The notes beneath the pieces are model-generated. The model was not told the origin of the DNA, did not search any database, and saw only the letters and a program-made list of their open reading frames with translations. Shown one piece after another: positions 1 to 7,452 of a DNA stretch of 42,527 bases (its first letter is position 1; each line of letters starts with the position of its first letter). Both the position numbers and the translations under genes were made by a program. This stretch comes from Bacteroidales bacterium (GTDB taxonomy: Bacteria; Bacteroidota; Bacteroidia; Bacteroidales; VadinHA17): assembly GCA_012519515.1 (NCBI GenBank), contig JAAYQC010000024.1:1-42527 (forward strand), read 5' to 3'.

Positions 1-174
1 GAGAATGTTGATGTTCAGAACTATTTCGATAACTACATGGATTTCAAAGAGAAACTTGAGATATTGCTGGACAGGCAAGTTGATCTTGTTGAAAATCAAG
101 CCATAAGAAATCCAATTTTCAGAAGGGTTATTGACAGGGACAAAAGATTAATCTATGAACGAAAAAGTGCTTAA
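1..174 (+). CDS. mntA: MNT-type nucleotidyltransferase, C-terminal end (antitoxin of HEPN/MNT pair)
   Basis: The reading frame is open from the first base and stops at TAA 172-174, so only the last 57 residues are present. The visible part contains LDRQVDLVENQAIRNPIF, which resembles the C-terminal end of minimal nucleotidyltransferases (a hydrophobic strand ending in VDLV, then a conserved NPI segment). The catalytic GSxxxG and DxD region would lie upstream of the window and cannot be checked. The frame overlaps the next gene by 20 bases (155-174), as is usual for mntA-hepT pairs, where the antitoxin nucleotidyltransferase adds AMP to a tyrosine of the HEPN toxin. The family call rests on this short tail plus the neighbour, so it is good but not certain. 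Confidence 0.75.
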   Translation, partial: ENVDVQNYFDNYMDFKEKLEILLDRQVDLVENQAIRNPIFRRVIDRDKRLIYERKSA

Positions 175-487
175 GTGTCTTTATGACATCAAAATAGCCA
201 TAGATGAAGTTTACTTATTCTTTGAAAAAGGTCCCAAGGATCTTGAAGGTTACAAGAAAAACTTCTTGTTTAAGAGAGCGATAGAAAGAAATCTTGGAAT
301 TATTGGAGAGGCAATTAACCGTATCCTTAAAGAAGATCCTGGTTTTCCAATTGATAATGCAAGAAGAATAGTTGGTTTAAGGAATCAGATAATTCATGGA
401 TACGACTCAATATCAGATGAAAACATTTGGGCCATTCTAATTACTCATCTCCCTAAGCTCAAATCCGAAATTCAAAAGTTTCTTTAA
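155..487 (+). CDS. hepT: HEPN domain RNase toxin, HepT/DUF86 family
   Basis: A 110-residue, mostly alpha-helical protein of normal HepT length. The RX4HXY signature of HEPN RNase toxins is intact: Arg76, His81 and Tyr83 in RNQIIHGYDSI. In characterised pairs Arg and His form the RNase active site at the dimer interface, and the Tyr is the residue AMPylated by MntA. The upstream conserved helix with GIIGEAINRI is also typical. The start at 155 lies inside the end of the nucleotidyltransferase gene, which implies translational coupling of toxin to antitoxin. The protein should act in the cytoplasm. I am confident of the family; the RNA target is unknown. Confidence 0.92.
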   Translation: MNEKVLKCLYDIKIAIDEVYLFFEKGPKDLEGYKKNFLFKRAIERNLGIIGEAINRILKEDPGFPIDNARRIVGLRNQIIHGYDSISDENIWAILITHLPKLKSEIQKFL

Positions 488-623
488 TAAAAGTAACTAT
501 ACCCAACAGGTCGGTATATTTCATTTGCTCGTGAGGCTTTTTACAATTCACCTATAACATGACGTATAAATAGATATATTGGAAGTTCCCAGTTTTTTGG
601 TCTGTACCGTAAAAGAAAAAAAC
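488..623. other. Intergenic stretch without a gene
   Basis: This is AT-rich sequence after hepT. I see no open frame with protein-like composition and no convincing hairpin terminator after the TAA at 485-487. It runs into the palindrome cluster that starts at 624. Confidence 0.5.
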
Positions 624-788
624 CACGCCAGTTCTCCTGACGCCGGGCGTGCAAACAAAACATTCCGCTTAATGAGAATTCATGACATCTGTTTATTGCA
701 GATGTTTGTGGCATGATAAACCGCGCAGCGGTTAAAGGAAGAAACCGTGAAGCGGTTCAATTTTAATAACCTCCGGTGCAACCGGAGG
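624..788. repeat. REP-like cluster of palindromes
   Basis: Several short perfect inverted repeats follow each other: CACGCC (624-629) with GGCGTG (646-651), including the inner ACGCC-G-GGCGT; CATCTG/CAGATG (686-704); AACCGC-GCA-GCGGTT (719-733); AACCG/CGGTT (743-757); and CCTCCGGT-GCA-ACCGGAGG (770-788). Two of the palindromes have the same GCA loop. Dense arrays of small GC-rich hairpins in an otherwise AT-rich intergenic region are typical of REP/BIME elements, which Y1-type (RAYT) transposases mobilise. No such transposase gene is in the window, so the class is inferred from structure only. Confidence 0.6.
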
Positions 789-794
789 CTGGAT

Positions 795-938
795 GCCCTG
801 CGCTTTTTCCCCTGTGCCCTGTGCTCTGAGCCCTGCGCTTCTTCCCCTGTGCCCTGCGCCCTGTGCCCTGTGCTTCTTCCTCTGCGCCCTGAGCCCTGAG
901 CCCTGTGCTTCTTCCTCTGTGCCCTGAGCCCTGTGCTT
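795..938. repeat. Degenerate heptanucleotide repeat, CCCTGNG type
   Basis: About twenty copies of a 7-base unit (CCCTGTG, CCCTGCG, CCCTGAG, CTCTGAG) run head to tail, broken every few units by a CTTCTTCC spacer. The array begins right after the 3' end of the minus-strand lipoprotein gene (stop at 947-949). One frame across it is open and would encode an Ala-Gln-Gly-rich peptide, but that follows from the repeat and is not evidence of a gene. Confidence 0.85.
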
Positions 939-946
939 TTCTTGCA

Positions 947-2122
947 TTAATCCTTAAGCCTGACCAGCACCAGAACCGGATTATCGGTCTCTTTCATACT
1001 ATCGGCTAATTTTATTAGTTCCTTTTTCTTTTCAGGATATTTAGGAATAATGCTTTTGAATTCAGCACTTGCAACATATGTTTTAAGATTAAATGGATTT
1101 ATTAGTGTTATAATAAATTCATCTTCATTTTCAGAATAGTATTTTATATTTCCGGATAAGGGCATACCCCCATCGAGGTCATTTATTAACCATGGTTTAT
1201 ACTTTGTATATCTCCCTGGTGTTTCCTCGTATTTGTTTGCCAGGAATGTTTCTTTTGTTTTCTTGTCAATCAGGCAGTATGTATATCTTTCGAGATATGC
1301 ATAAACAAATACAATGAACCTATTTGTTTCAAACATTCCTCCATGACGGAAGAGTCTGTATATAGACTCAGACTCTATATCTATCCTTTCTTTGGGCCAT
1401 CGGTGATCTCCCTGTGCAAACAAATATGTTGCTGAATTACTCAGGTTTGATGAAATTGAAAATATTGTGTCATTGAAATAGTTAGAATAAAATAATTTGT
1501 TTTCGAATTTATATGTACTACCCTCGGTCTCAATACCAGATTGAAAAGGAGGAACAGAGTTTTTCTTCGTAGCCACCAAGTGCCCTAATGTGTCGATAAA
1601 TACCCAGGAATATTTTGAATCTCCTGTAGGTATATAGTCAGGGAAAAACAATAATGAATTAAAAATCTCAAGGTCACTAAAACTATAACCACCAGCATAT
1701 CCCTTTAGTAAGATATCCCTTAGAAAAATGCCACTTGGAGAGTAAACCTTAACTATCCCATGATCTAAAACATAAACGTTTCCAGTTAAATCATCAACGG
1801 TAAAATTCATCCCGTACCAATATTCTCCCGGGCCTTTACCCCTGCTACCGATTTTTCTGACAAATTTACCATTACGATCAAATTGTACGATTCCAACCTC
1901 TTTGATTGATAAATATATATGTTCTTTAGTAATTCTTAGGGTATATGTTATTCCAATTGGAAAACTATTATCAAGTGGGATATACTTAATGTCATTAGCT
2001 ATTTCTGAAAGAGTTATTTTATTGTCAACAAAATTTCTTGGGTCGATTTCAAAAATATTACTATCTGATGAACTACAGGCGACGGCTATCTGGATCAAAG
2101 GTAAAAGATAAATCAGTCTCAT
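947..2122 (-). CDS. 6-bladed beta-propeller lipoprotein (DUF5128-like)
   Basis: A 391-residue protein with a lipoprotein signal: a hydrophobic N-terminus ending in IAVAC, with Cys16 as the likely lipidated residue. The rest shows repeated propeller blades: YIPLDN near residue 50, then blades such as IVQFDRNGKFVRKIGSRGKGPGEY and NVYVLDHGIVKVYSPSGIFLRDI. The segment after the first blade (GKGPGEY) and the NPVLVLVRLKD tail are typical of the Bacteroidota 6-bladed propeller family. Its role is unknown; members are probably surface or periplasmic binding proteins. The gene stands alone: downstream is only repeat sequence, upstream a gene-free kilobase. A small inverted repeat lies 20-41 bases before the start. 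Confidence 0.85.
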   Translation of the reverse strand: MRLIYLLPLIQIAVACSSSDSNIFEIDPRNFVDNKITLSEIANDIKYIPLDNSFPIGITYTLRITKEHIYLSIKEVGIVQFDRNGKFVRKIGSRGKGPGEYWYGMNFTVDDLTGNVYVLDHGIVKVYSPSGIFLRDILLKGYAGGYSFSDLEIFNSLLFFPDYIPTGDSKYSWVFIDTLGHLVATKKNSVPPFQSGIETEGSTYKFENKLFYSNYFNDTIFSISSNLSNSATYLFAQGDHRWPKERIDIESESIYRLFRHGGMFETNRFIVFVYAYLERYTYCLIDKKTKETFLANKYEETPGRYTKYKPWLINDLDGGMPLSGNIKYYSENEDEFIITLINPFNLKTYVASAEFKSIIPKYPEKKKELIKLADSMKETDNPVLVLVRLKD

Positions 2123-2142
2123 TTTATTAATTTTATATCATT

Positions 2143-2163
2143 AGTGGGCAATTAGAACCCACT
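2143..2163 (-). promoter_or_regulatory. Inverted repeat in the leader of the propeller lipoprotein gene
   Basis: AGTGGG (2143-2148) and CCCACT (2158-2163) form a perfect 6-bp stem with a 9-base loop, 20-41 bases before the ATG at 2122. It could be an operator or a 5' leader hairpin. The evidence is only the symmetry and position. Confidence 0.3.
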
Positions 2164-2427
2164 GATTATTAATTGTTTATTTTTAAGTTCCTTGGCATTA
2201 TTGTAATCGCACTTCGTAAGTATCTTTCTTATAGGAGTTTTGTCCAGTAACGATATGCTCACTTTGAATATCGGCACACAAGAAAACTATTTTAATTCAT
2301 TTATTTTATGTCTTTAAACTTAAATATCAAAATGAAAGCACTTCTTGACACAATCATCATCATTCATAGAGAAGCCTCAAAGGAGCCGCGTACCGCTAGC
2401 CGCCTGCCTGTTTTGCTTTGCGAACCT

Positions 2428-2461
2428 TGAACCTTAAACCCCGAAACCTCGAACTTTGACT
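2428..2461. repeat. Heptamer-type direct repeat, copy 1 (GAACCTT family)
   Basis: A 34-base segment made of degenerate 7-8 base units (GAACCTT, AAACCCC, GAAACCTC, GAACTTT). It recurs without a mismatch at 2908-2941, exactly 480 bases downstream. Copy 1 has one further GAACCTT unit just upstream (from 2422). Confidence 0.85.
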
Positions 2462-2907
2462 TTCACTTACCCGCATTCTTGTTTCATACTGCAGTCACTT
2501 ACTTCCCTGCAGTTACATACCCCCTTTTCCTCCCGATAGCTCCCTGCATTCACATACCCCCTTTCCAGTTTCCCCCAGAGGGGAAAAGCTTCTTCCAATG
2601 GATGCTGTTGCTCAATTTGTTATATCAAGCATTGAAGTTCATATTCCTTTCCAATTATTAGCAGAATCCTCTTGCTCCTTCACCCTTGGGGGAAGGCTGG
2701 GAAGGGGGTAAATAACTAAGCGGGTCATAAGTTTACCTACCTCCTTTTTATGTTTATGACTCCCTGAAATCCGTTATCATTGTTTATTCTCCATATGCTA
2801 AGCATCTACTTCTTTAAGCCCTCCTATAGGGGGGAAAGGCTTCTTCCAATGGATGTTGCAGGGGAGCGTAGAACTTAGAGCACAAGTCATTCAAGTTTGT
2901 ACAGGAA

Positions 2908-2941
2908 TGAACCTTAAACCCCGAAACCTCGAACTTTGACT
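2908..2941. repeat. Heptamer-type direct repeat, copy 2 (GAACCTT family)
   Basis: Identical over 34 bases to 2428-2461. It is followed by a different short run of 7-base units (GCAAGGC, TCAAGGC, GCAGGGG) at about 2950-2971, which resembles the reverse complement of the CCCTGNG array at 795-938. Confidence 0.85.
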
Positions 2942-3099
2942 GCAAATGACGCAAGGCTCAAGGCGCAGGGGCAACAAAAAGATTGAAAAACATAATGAGA
3001 CTTACCACGGCTATGGTTTAATAAAAAAACACGACTGCGGTTTATTGCTGATGTTACCGGTATGGCGGAAAGCGACAAGTCTTATATCGTAACAAAAAA

Positions 3100-3492
3100 T
3101 TATAGAGCTAAAAGTATGAACGGATTTGTTATTGTCTCACTTCCAAATAATCGCAGTAATCCTACTGAATCATCTTGTTTGATGTTAGCTTTATTAATTT
3201 TCCTTAACTGAAACGGCTGATTTAATGATGGTATCCTGGATGCAAAAAAAGGCCACAGTTGCTTGTTGATATATACTTTATCAGGATCCGGGAAATCAAT
3301 AATTGGATTTAACCCTTTTTTTGTCTTAAACTCATCAGAATACTTAAAAGTCCATTGGCTATCTTCATATGTTAAAATGCCAATTAACTGCTTGCCGTAT
3401 TTTAATTGAAAAACACCTTTCGAATCAGAAGGATTATCAATAAAATCCATTCCATCAACCTTCCACAATTTTTTTTTCAACTTTTCAATCAT
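3100..3492 (-). CDS. HipA N-subdomain 1 protein (HipS-like)
   Basis: A 130-residue protein that matches the N-terminal subdomain normally fused to HipA kinases (Couple_hipA type). It shows a GVFQLKYGKQLIGILTY strand pair, WTFKYSDEF, a proline-rich turn with FPDPDK, the diagnostic LWPFFASRIPS segment and a C-terminal LLRLFGSETITNPF helix. It starts four bases inside the kinase gene (ATGA overlap 3489-3492), so the two are translationally coupled. In HipBST systems the free N-subdomain protein HipS neutralises the HipT kinase. I infer the same partnership here, although the gene order (kinase first) differs from the usual hipB-hipS-hipT order. Confidence 0.8.
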   Translation of the reverse strand: MIEKLKKKLWKVDGMDFIDNPSDSKGVFQLKYGKQLIGILTYEDSQWTFKYSDEFKTKKGLNPIIDFPDPDKVYINKQLWPFFASRIPSLNQPFQLRKINKANIKQDDSVGLLRLFGSETITNPFILLAL

Positions 3493-4535
3493 AATTCAAA
3501 GTTAAAGATTTTCTTAATACGATCATGCCGGTATCGTAAACAAATTTTAATCAACTCCCTTCTTTCATTACTTAACAGTTGACTAAACTCCTTGTCTATC
3601 ATACTGGTAACTTCATTTATTTTCACTTCACTACAAACGATTTTTAACGTTTCACAATTCAAGGCAATGGGTAATGTTTTAATATTTTCAACCAAATCAA
3701 AATGGCTCAATTTTTTAAAACCATCCCATCCAATTTTGGGAGAACTGTTATCAGAATATTTTTTAATGAACGCGGATAAACGTTTTTTATCCTTGTATAT
3801 TGTTTTAAGCTTATCTTCATGATCGTTCCAGAATAAACCTCTTGCAGTATCATATATTGGCGAGAAAACAGGTTTTTCCTTGCCTTGTATGTTTCTTATA
3901 ATGCCCCAGTTATAAAAATGTCTGTCGTTATTCCCTATAAGGGCATCGAAAACAAGTAACTTAATAAATTCCAGCATTAATGTTTCGTAATCATCCGGGA
4001 AAAAGTGTTTAAAAACGGTTTGTGTAAATTGAACGGAGAAATATTCGGATGTTTGATGTAATTTTTCGATTTCTTCAACAAATTCACGATCGTTCAGATA
4101 GCCGGCATACAAATCTGCCCCGTGGTCGAGAACTTGTTCCTTCGGACGGGTTAAAAAATATTTTGATAAAAACCTCACTTGGCCTCCAAACCAAGCCAAA
4201 CCCGATTCTGCCATGTTAAAGCCAAAAATTTCTCCAATCCTGTTAAGCAGGTGTTCAGTGATTGCTTCCATTGGATAATGTTTATGTCCATGTTTAGCAA
4301 GAAAAAGCGGCCAGGTTTTTGGTTTGGCTTTGCATATGCGGCTATCACGTTTAAATTGATAGAAGCGGATAAAATCCTTCGGGGCATCGCCGGTAATAGA
4401 AATGCCGGTTACAATGAAATACTGGTGTTTTTTAGCAAACGGAATACATCCCGGTTTTGGGCTGAAACCACTGTAATCTATTATTGGTAATGGTTTTATA
4501 TGTTTCCGGCTACACGGCATCTTATTACAAATCAA
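3489..4535 (-). CDS. HipA-family serine/threonine kinase lacking N-subdomain 1 (HipT-like)
   Basis: A 348-residue protein with the HipA C-terminal kinase fold. A nucleotide-binding Lys is likely in WPLFLAKHG (Lys81), followed by the helix SITEHLL-type segment and RFLSKYF (about 121-127). The catalytic loop is LIGNNDRHFYNWG (Asp204, Asn209), and the metal-binding Asp229 sits in SPIYDTARGLF. The 130-residue N-subdomain normally present at the front of HipA is missing and is encoded separately just downstream. HipA-type kinases phosphorylate aminoacyl-tRNA synthetases (GltX, TrpS); the target here is unknown. No HTH gene (HipB) precedes it: 4536-4740 has no coding frame for one. Two upstream Mets (1 and 6) are possible starts. 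Confidence 0.85.
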   Translation of the reverse strand: MICNKMPCSRKHIKPLPIIDYSGFSPKPGCIPFAKKHQYFIVTGISITGDAPKDFIRFYQFKRDSRICKAKPKTWPLFLAKHGHKHYPMEAITEHLLNRIGEIFGFNMAESGLAWFGGQVRFLSKYFLTRPKEQVLDHGADLYAGYLNDREFVEEIEKLHQTSEYFSVQFTQTVFKHFFPDDYETLMLEFIKLLVFDALIGNNDRHFYNWGIIRNIQGKEKPVFSPIYDTARGLFWNDHEDKLKTIYKDKKRLSAFIKKYSDNSSPKIGWDGFKKLSHFDLVENIKTLPIALNCETLKIVCSEVKINEVTSMIDKEFSQLLSNERRELIKICLRYRHDRIKKIFNFEL

Positions 4536-4740
4536 ACATAAAATTCATCACTATGGTATGTCGCTGTGGTCACTTACAAGTTAATCGAGCTATTGTGCTA
4601 TTGAGTCGAATAAAATTAAAGAAAATTTTATATTTTTACAGTCCGGAACTTTAAATCCGTTACTTTTCCCTGAACTCCGGTTACAGGGGATTATAAAATC
4701 CTGATCTGGTTATATTTTTATTAACTCAAGATAAATGCAA

Positions 4741-4863
4741 ATGAAACTTACATGTACCAAATTCACAAACACCTATTCGTGTAATTTTCAGTCATGTGGG
4801 TTCTGCAGCCTGAGCGGGGCAGAAATCGTACCGTTAACAATTAAATTCAAAACTATATTATGA
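4741..4863 (+). CDS. Leader ORF A, 40 residues, stop overlaps the next start
   Basis: A short frame, ATG 4741 to TGA 4861-4863, whose TGA overlaps the ATG at 4860 of the epimerase gene (ATGA). It is clearly related to leader ORF B at 13308-13424. Over the first 20 codons, 12 residues are identical (pattern MKxTCxKFxNxY, then NxQSCG). At five of these identical codons (Lys7, Phe8, Asn10, Asn15, Gln17) the DNA differs only at the third base, as expected for a translated peptide. The RNA can also form an 8-bp stem between CTTACATG (4747-4754) and CATGTGGG (4793-4800), with a 38-base loop. An in-frame ATG at 4735 is an alternative start. It was probably missed because of its length. It may regulate translation of the operon that follows; the function is unproven. 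Confidence 0.6.
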   Translation: MKLTCTKFTNTYSCNFQSCGFCSLSGAEIVPLTIKFKTIL

Positions 4864-5738
4864 TGAAAAAAACAACTCTTATCTCCTTTGTTATGCTGTT
4901 GGCTTTGGGCAGCTTCGTACTCGTGAATTTCAATTCATGTAAGTCGCCGGCCGGGAAAAATATCGGTCTTCAGCTTTACTCGATTCGTGACTCCATAAAC
5001 AGGGATGTGCCTGCAGCTATTGAAAAAGTGGCCGACATGGGATATACCTTCGTGGAAATGGCCGGTTACCGCGACGGGAAATTCTACGGTATGGATCCTG
5101 CCGAATTCAGCGCTCTCTGCCAGAAAAACGGACTACAGGTGCTGAGTTCACACACGGGCCGCAGCCTTCCCGATTCTGCCGGCTATGAAGAAGCAATGGC
5201 GTGGTGGGACCAGTGTATCGACGCGCACTATGCCGCCGGTGTAAAGTTCATAGTCCAGCCTTCAATGGATCGCTCGGCTTATGAGAGTATCGAAAACATC
5301 AGCCGCTGGTGCGCTTATTTCAACGAAGTTGGTGAGAAATGCAATGCAAAGGGAATCAGGTTCGGATACCACAACCATGCAAATGAGTTCACTACAGTGT
5401 TCGGCGATACCATACTGTACGACTTCATGCTTCAGAATACCGATCCTGAAAAAGTCATGTTCGAGCTCGACCTCTACTGGTGCGTCGAGGGAGGAAAGAA
5501 CCCAGTTGACTATTTCAACAAATATCCCGGACGATTTGAACTCTGGCATATAAAGGACAAGGAAGAAATCGGGGCAAGCGGAATGATGGATTTCGAAACG
5601 ATGTGGACCGCGCGCGACATTTCGGGAATGAAATACGGAATCGTAGAGGTTGAAAGATATAATTTCGACCAGTTCACAAGCTGCGCGAAGAGCTACGAGT
5701 TCCTTAACAATGCCGAATATATCCAAATGCCGCTATGA
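4860..5738 (+). CDS. Lipoprotein sugar isomerase/epimerase-like TIM barrel
   Basis: A 292-residue protein of the xylose-isomerase-like TIM-barrel superfamily (AP_endonuc_2 type). Metal-site elements are visible: GYTFVEMAG (about 60), SSHTGR (about 102), FGYHNHANEF (about 170), MFELDLYW (about 200), ELWHIKDKE (about 225) and IVEVERY near the end. A lipoprotein signal ends at Cys27 (VNFNSC), so it sits in the periplasmic leaflet of a membrane rather than in the cytoplasm. This argues against a sugar-phosphate substrate; related exported barrels act on keto-sugars or glycosides. ATG 4860 and ATG 4863 are both possible starts, and 4860 overlaps the stop of leader ORF A. It is the first enzyme of a + strand run to 12409. 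Confidence 0.88.
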   Translation: MMKKTTLISFVMLLALGSFVLVNFNSCKSPAGKNIGLQLYSIRDSINRDVPAAIEKVADMGYTFVEMAGYRDGKFYGMDPAEFSALCQKNGLQVLSSHTGRSLPDSAGYEEAMAWWDQCIDAHYAAGVKFIVQPSMDRSAYESIENISRWCAYFNEVGEKCNAKGIRFGYHNHANEFTTVFGDTILYDFMLQNTDPEKVMFELDLYWCVEGGKNPVDYFNKYPGRFELWHIKDKEEIGASGMMDFETMWTARDISGMKYGIVEVERYNFDQFTSCAKSYEFLNNAEYIQMPL

Positions 5739-5779
5739 TAAAGCAATAGCGCTGTTAACTGGTATAAACTAATACTGTA

Positions 5780-6544
5780 ATGAAAGAAAACACTAATTCG
5801 CGCAGGAGTTTCCTGAAAAAGGCCGCGGCAGGCACTGTTGCCATGGTAAGCATGCCGGGGATTCTCGCCGCAGCCATGCCTCCGGCCAAAAAGATGAAAA
5901 CTATCAGACTCTTAAAGGATCAGACCATCCTTTTACAGGGGGATTCAATCACCGATGCCGGCAGGAATAAGGAGGATACAGGATACAACACCGCCAGGAA
6001 CCTGGGATCGGGTTACGCCATGTTAGCTGGAGCAACAATGCTTAACAAGTACGAAGCCCTGAACCTTAAAATCTATAACAAGGGTATCTCCGGAAACAAG
6101 GTATTCCAGCTCGCCGAACGCTGGGATGCCGATTGTCTTGCACTAAAGCCCGATGTGCTGAGCATTCTTATCGGTGTAAACGATATATGGCACAAGCTAA
6201 ACGGAAATTACGACGGGACATGCGAAATATACAGAAGGGACTATATAGCTCTTCTTGAGAGGACCATGCAGGCACTTCCGCGGGTAAAACTGATAATCTG
6301 CGAACCATTTGCCGTTCCGGGAGTCAAAGCTGTTGATGACAGGTGGTATCCTGAATTCTATGAATACCAGAAAGCCGCCAGGGAGATTGCCGACCGCTTC
6401 AAAGCCGTTTTCATCCCTTTCCAGAAGGTATTTGATGAAGCTGTAAAAAGGGCCCCGGCTTCTTACTGGACAGGCGATGGTGTCCATCCTACACTGGCAG
6501 GGGCACAGCTTATGAACAAGGCATGGATGAAGGCTTTTGAATAA
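5780..6544 (+). CDS. Tat-exported SGNH/GDSL hydrolase
   Basis: 254 residues with all four SGNH blocks: GDSIT with nucleophile Ser56, a Gly block in KGISGNK (102-105), IGVND with Asn134, and DGVHP with Asp233 and His236. The N-terminus has a twin-arginine signal (SRRSFLKK followed by an Ala/Gly/Met-rich stretch), so export is in folded form. Such enzymes remove acetyl or other acyl groups from glycans. It lies 41 bases after the epimerase gene and 12 bases before the next TIM-barrel gene, so it is very likely in the same operon. The exact ester substrate cannot be told from the sequence. Confidence 0.9.
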   Translation: MKENTNSRRSFLKKAAAGTVAMVSMPGILAAAMPPAKKMKTIRLLKDQTILLQGDSITDAGRNKEDTGYNTARNLGSGYAMLAGATMLNKYEALNLKIYNKGISGNKVFQLAERWDADCLALKPDVLSILIGVNDIWHKLNGNYDGTCEIYRRDYIALLERTMQALPRVKLIICEPFAVPGVKAVDDRWYPEFYEYQKAAREIADRFKAVFIPFQKVFDEAVKRAPASYWTGDGVHPTLAGAQLMNKAWMKAFE

Positions 6545-6556
6545 AATTTATAAGCT

Positions 6557-7429
6557 ATGACCATAATATCACGACGCGGTTTTATTCACAGGAGTATCAC
6601 CGCGGGTATCGGATTTTCAGCTATTGGAATCCTGCCGGGCTTTTCCGGCCTGCCAAAGGCAAACATAAGATTCGGCCTTGTGACTTACCAGTGGGGAAGG
6701 GACTGGGATCTTCCGACACTCATTTCAAACTGCGAAAAGACCGGATATCTCGGTGTGGAACTTCGCACGGGTCATGCTCACAAGGTTGAGACCGACCTTA
6801 CTCCCCAACAACGCGCTGATGTTAAAAAGAGATTCGCCGACAGCCCCGTGGAATGCATTGGCTACGGGGCCAATTTCGAATATCACAGTCCCGATCCGGC
6901 TGTCCTGCGAAACAACATTGACCAGACAAAGGAGTATATAAAACTTTGCCACGATATAGGAGCCACCGGCATCAAGGTGAAACCAAATGATTTGCCGGCA
7001 TCTGTGCCAAAGGAGAAAACCATCGAACAAATCGGTGTCTCCCTGAACGAGGTGGGTAAATTCGCCGGTGAATACGGTCAGCTGGTAAGGGTTGAAGTCC
7101 ACGGAAATCAAACCCAGGAGCTGCCGAACATGAAAGCTATCTTTGACCATGTTACCGAGCCCGCGGTGAAGATATGCTGGAACTGCAATGATCAGGATCT
7201 CCTTCCTCCCGGACTTGAGGGGAACTTCAACATGGTAAGGCAGTGGCTGGGAGACACTGTCCATGTTCGTGAACTGAATATCGGGGATTATCCCTACCAG
7301 GAGTTGTTCAGGCTTTTCAAAAGAATAAACTACAAAGGCTGGTTTCTTCTGGAAGCCCGCACTGAACCCGCCGACAGGATTGCCGCCATGAAGGAACAAC
7401 TTGAAGTCTTCAAACAAATGAACCGCTAA
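6557..7429 (+). CDS. Tat-exported sugar isomerase/epimerase-like TIM barrel
   Basis: A 290-residue xylose-isomerase-like TIM barrel. The signal is SRRGFIHRS plus a hydrophobic stretch up to about residue 30. Barrel elements are GLVTYQWGRDWDLP, GYLGVELRTGHAH, GATGIKVKPNDLP, LVRVEVHGNQTQ, AVKICWNCNDQDL, VHVRELNIGDYPYQ and WFLLEARTE, which fit the metal-binding Glu/His/Asp/Glu pattern of the superfamily, although the second histidine position is occupied by VEVHGN rather than HNH. It differs clearly from the lipoprotein paralogue at 4860, so the two probably act on different intermediates. It is flanked at 12 and 23 bases by operon neighbours. Confidence 0.87.
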   Translation: MTIISRRGFIHRSITAGIGFSAIGILPGFSGLPKANIRFGLVTYQWGRDWDLPTLISNCEKTGYLGVELRTGHAHKVETDLTPQQRADVKKRFADSPVECIGYGANFEYHSPDPAVLRNNIDQTKEYIKLCHDIGATGIKVKPNDLPASVPKEKTIEQIGVSLNEVGKFAGEYGQLVRVEVHGNQTQELPNMKAIFDHVTEPAVKICWNCNDQDLLPPGLEGNFNMVRQWLGDTVHVRELNIGDYPYQELFRLFKRINYKGWFLLEARTEPADRIAAMKEQLEVFKQMNR

Positions 7430-7452
7430 GCACTAAACTTAAAACCATATTC

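Larger units (their letters stand above)
2164..3099. other. Gene-free accessory stretch with dispersed repeats
   Basis: About 0.95 kb without a convincing gene. It contains a 34-base exact direct repeat (2428-2461 and 2908-2941), a 17-base exact repeat GCTTCTTCCAATGGATG (2588-2604 and 2839-2855), runs of C4-5T3 motifs around 2520-2580, and a segment at 3039-3064 that matches 690-715 at 20 of 26 positions, so it is probably a decayed relative of the REP-like cluster. Open frames here (for example 2308-2430 and 2479-2661) have no recognisable protein character. Confidence 0.6.

Noticed and set aside
732-947. Open frame on the minus strand encoding an Ala-Gln-Gly-rich peptide
   Set aside because: It exists only because the 7-base CCCTGNG array happens to lack stops in this frame; no start context or domain supports it.
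2143-2163. The hairpin before the propeller lipoprotein as a relative of the leader ORF structures
   Set aside because: On the minus strand it shares GTGGGTTCT with leader A, but there is no small ORF, no stop-start overlap and no other likeness. Probably chance.
2308-2661. Small frames in the gene-poor region (2308-2430 and 2479-2661, +)
   Set aside because: They run through the dispersed repeats, have biased composition and no recognisable protein character.
6725-7417. Long antisense frame (230 codons) opposite the TIM-barrel gene
   Set aside because: It mirrors the codon structure of the confident gene on the + strand; the translated sequence has no signal or domain. The same applies to 20938-21630 and 30643-31224.
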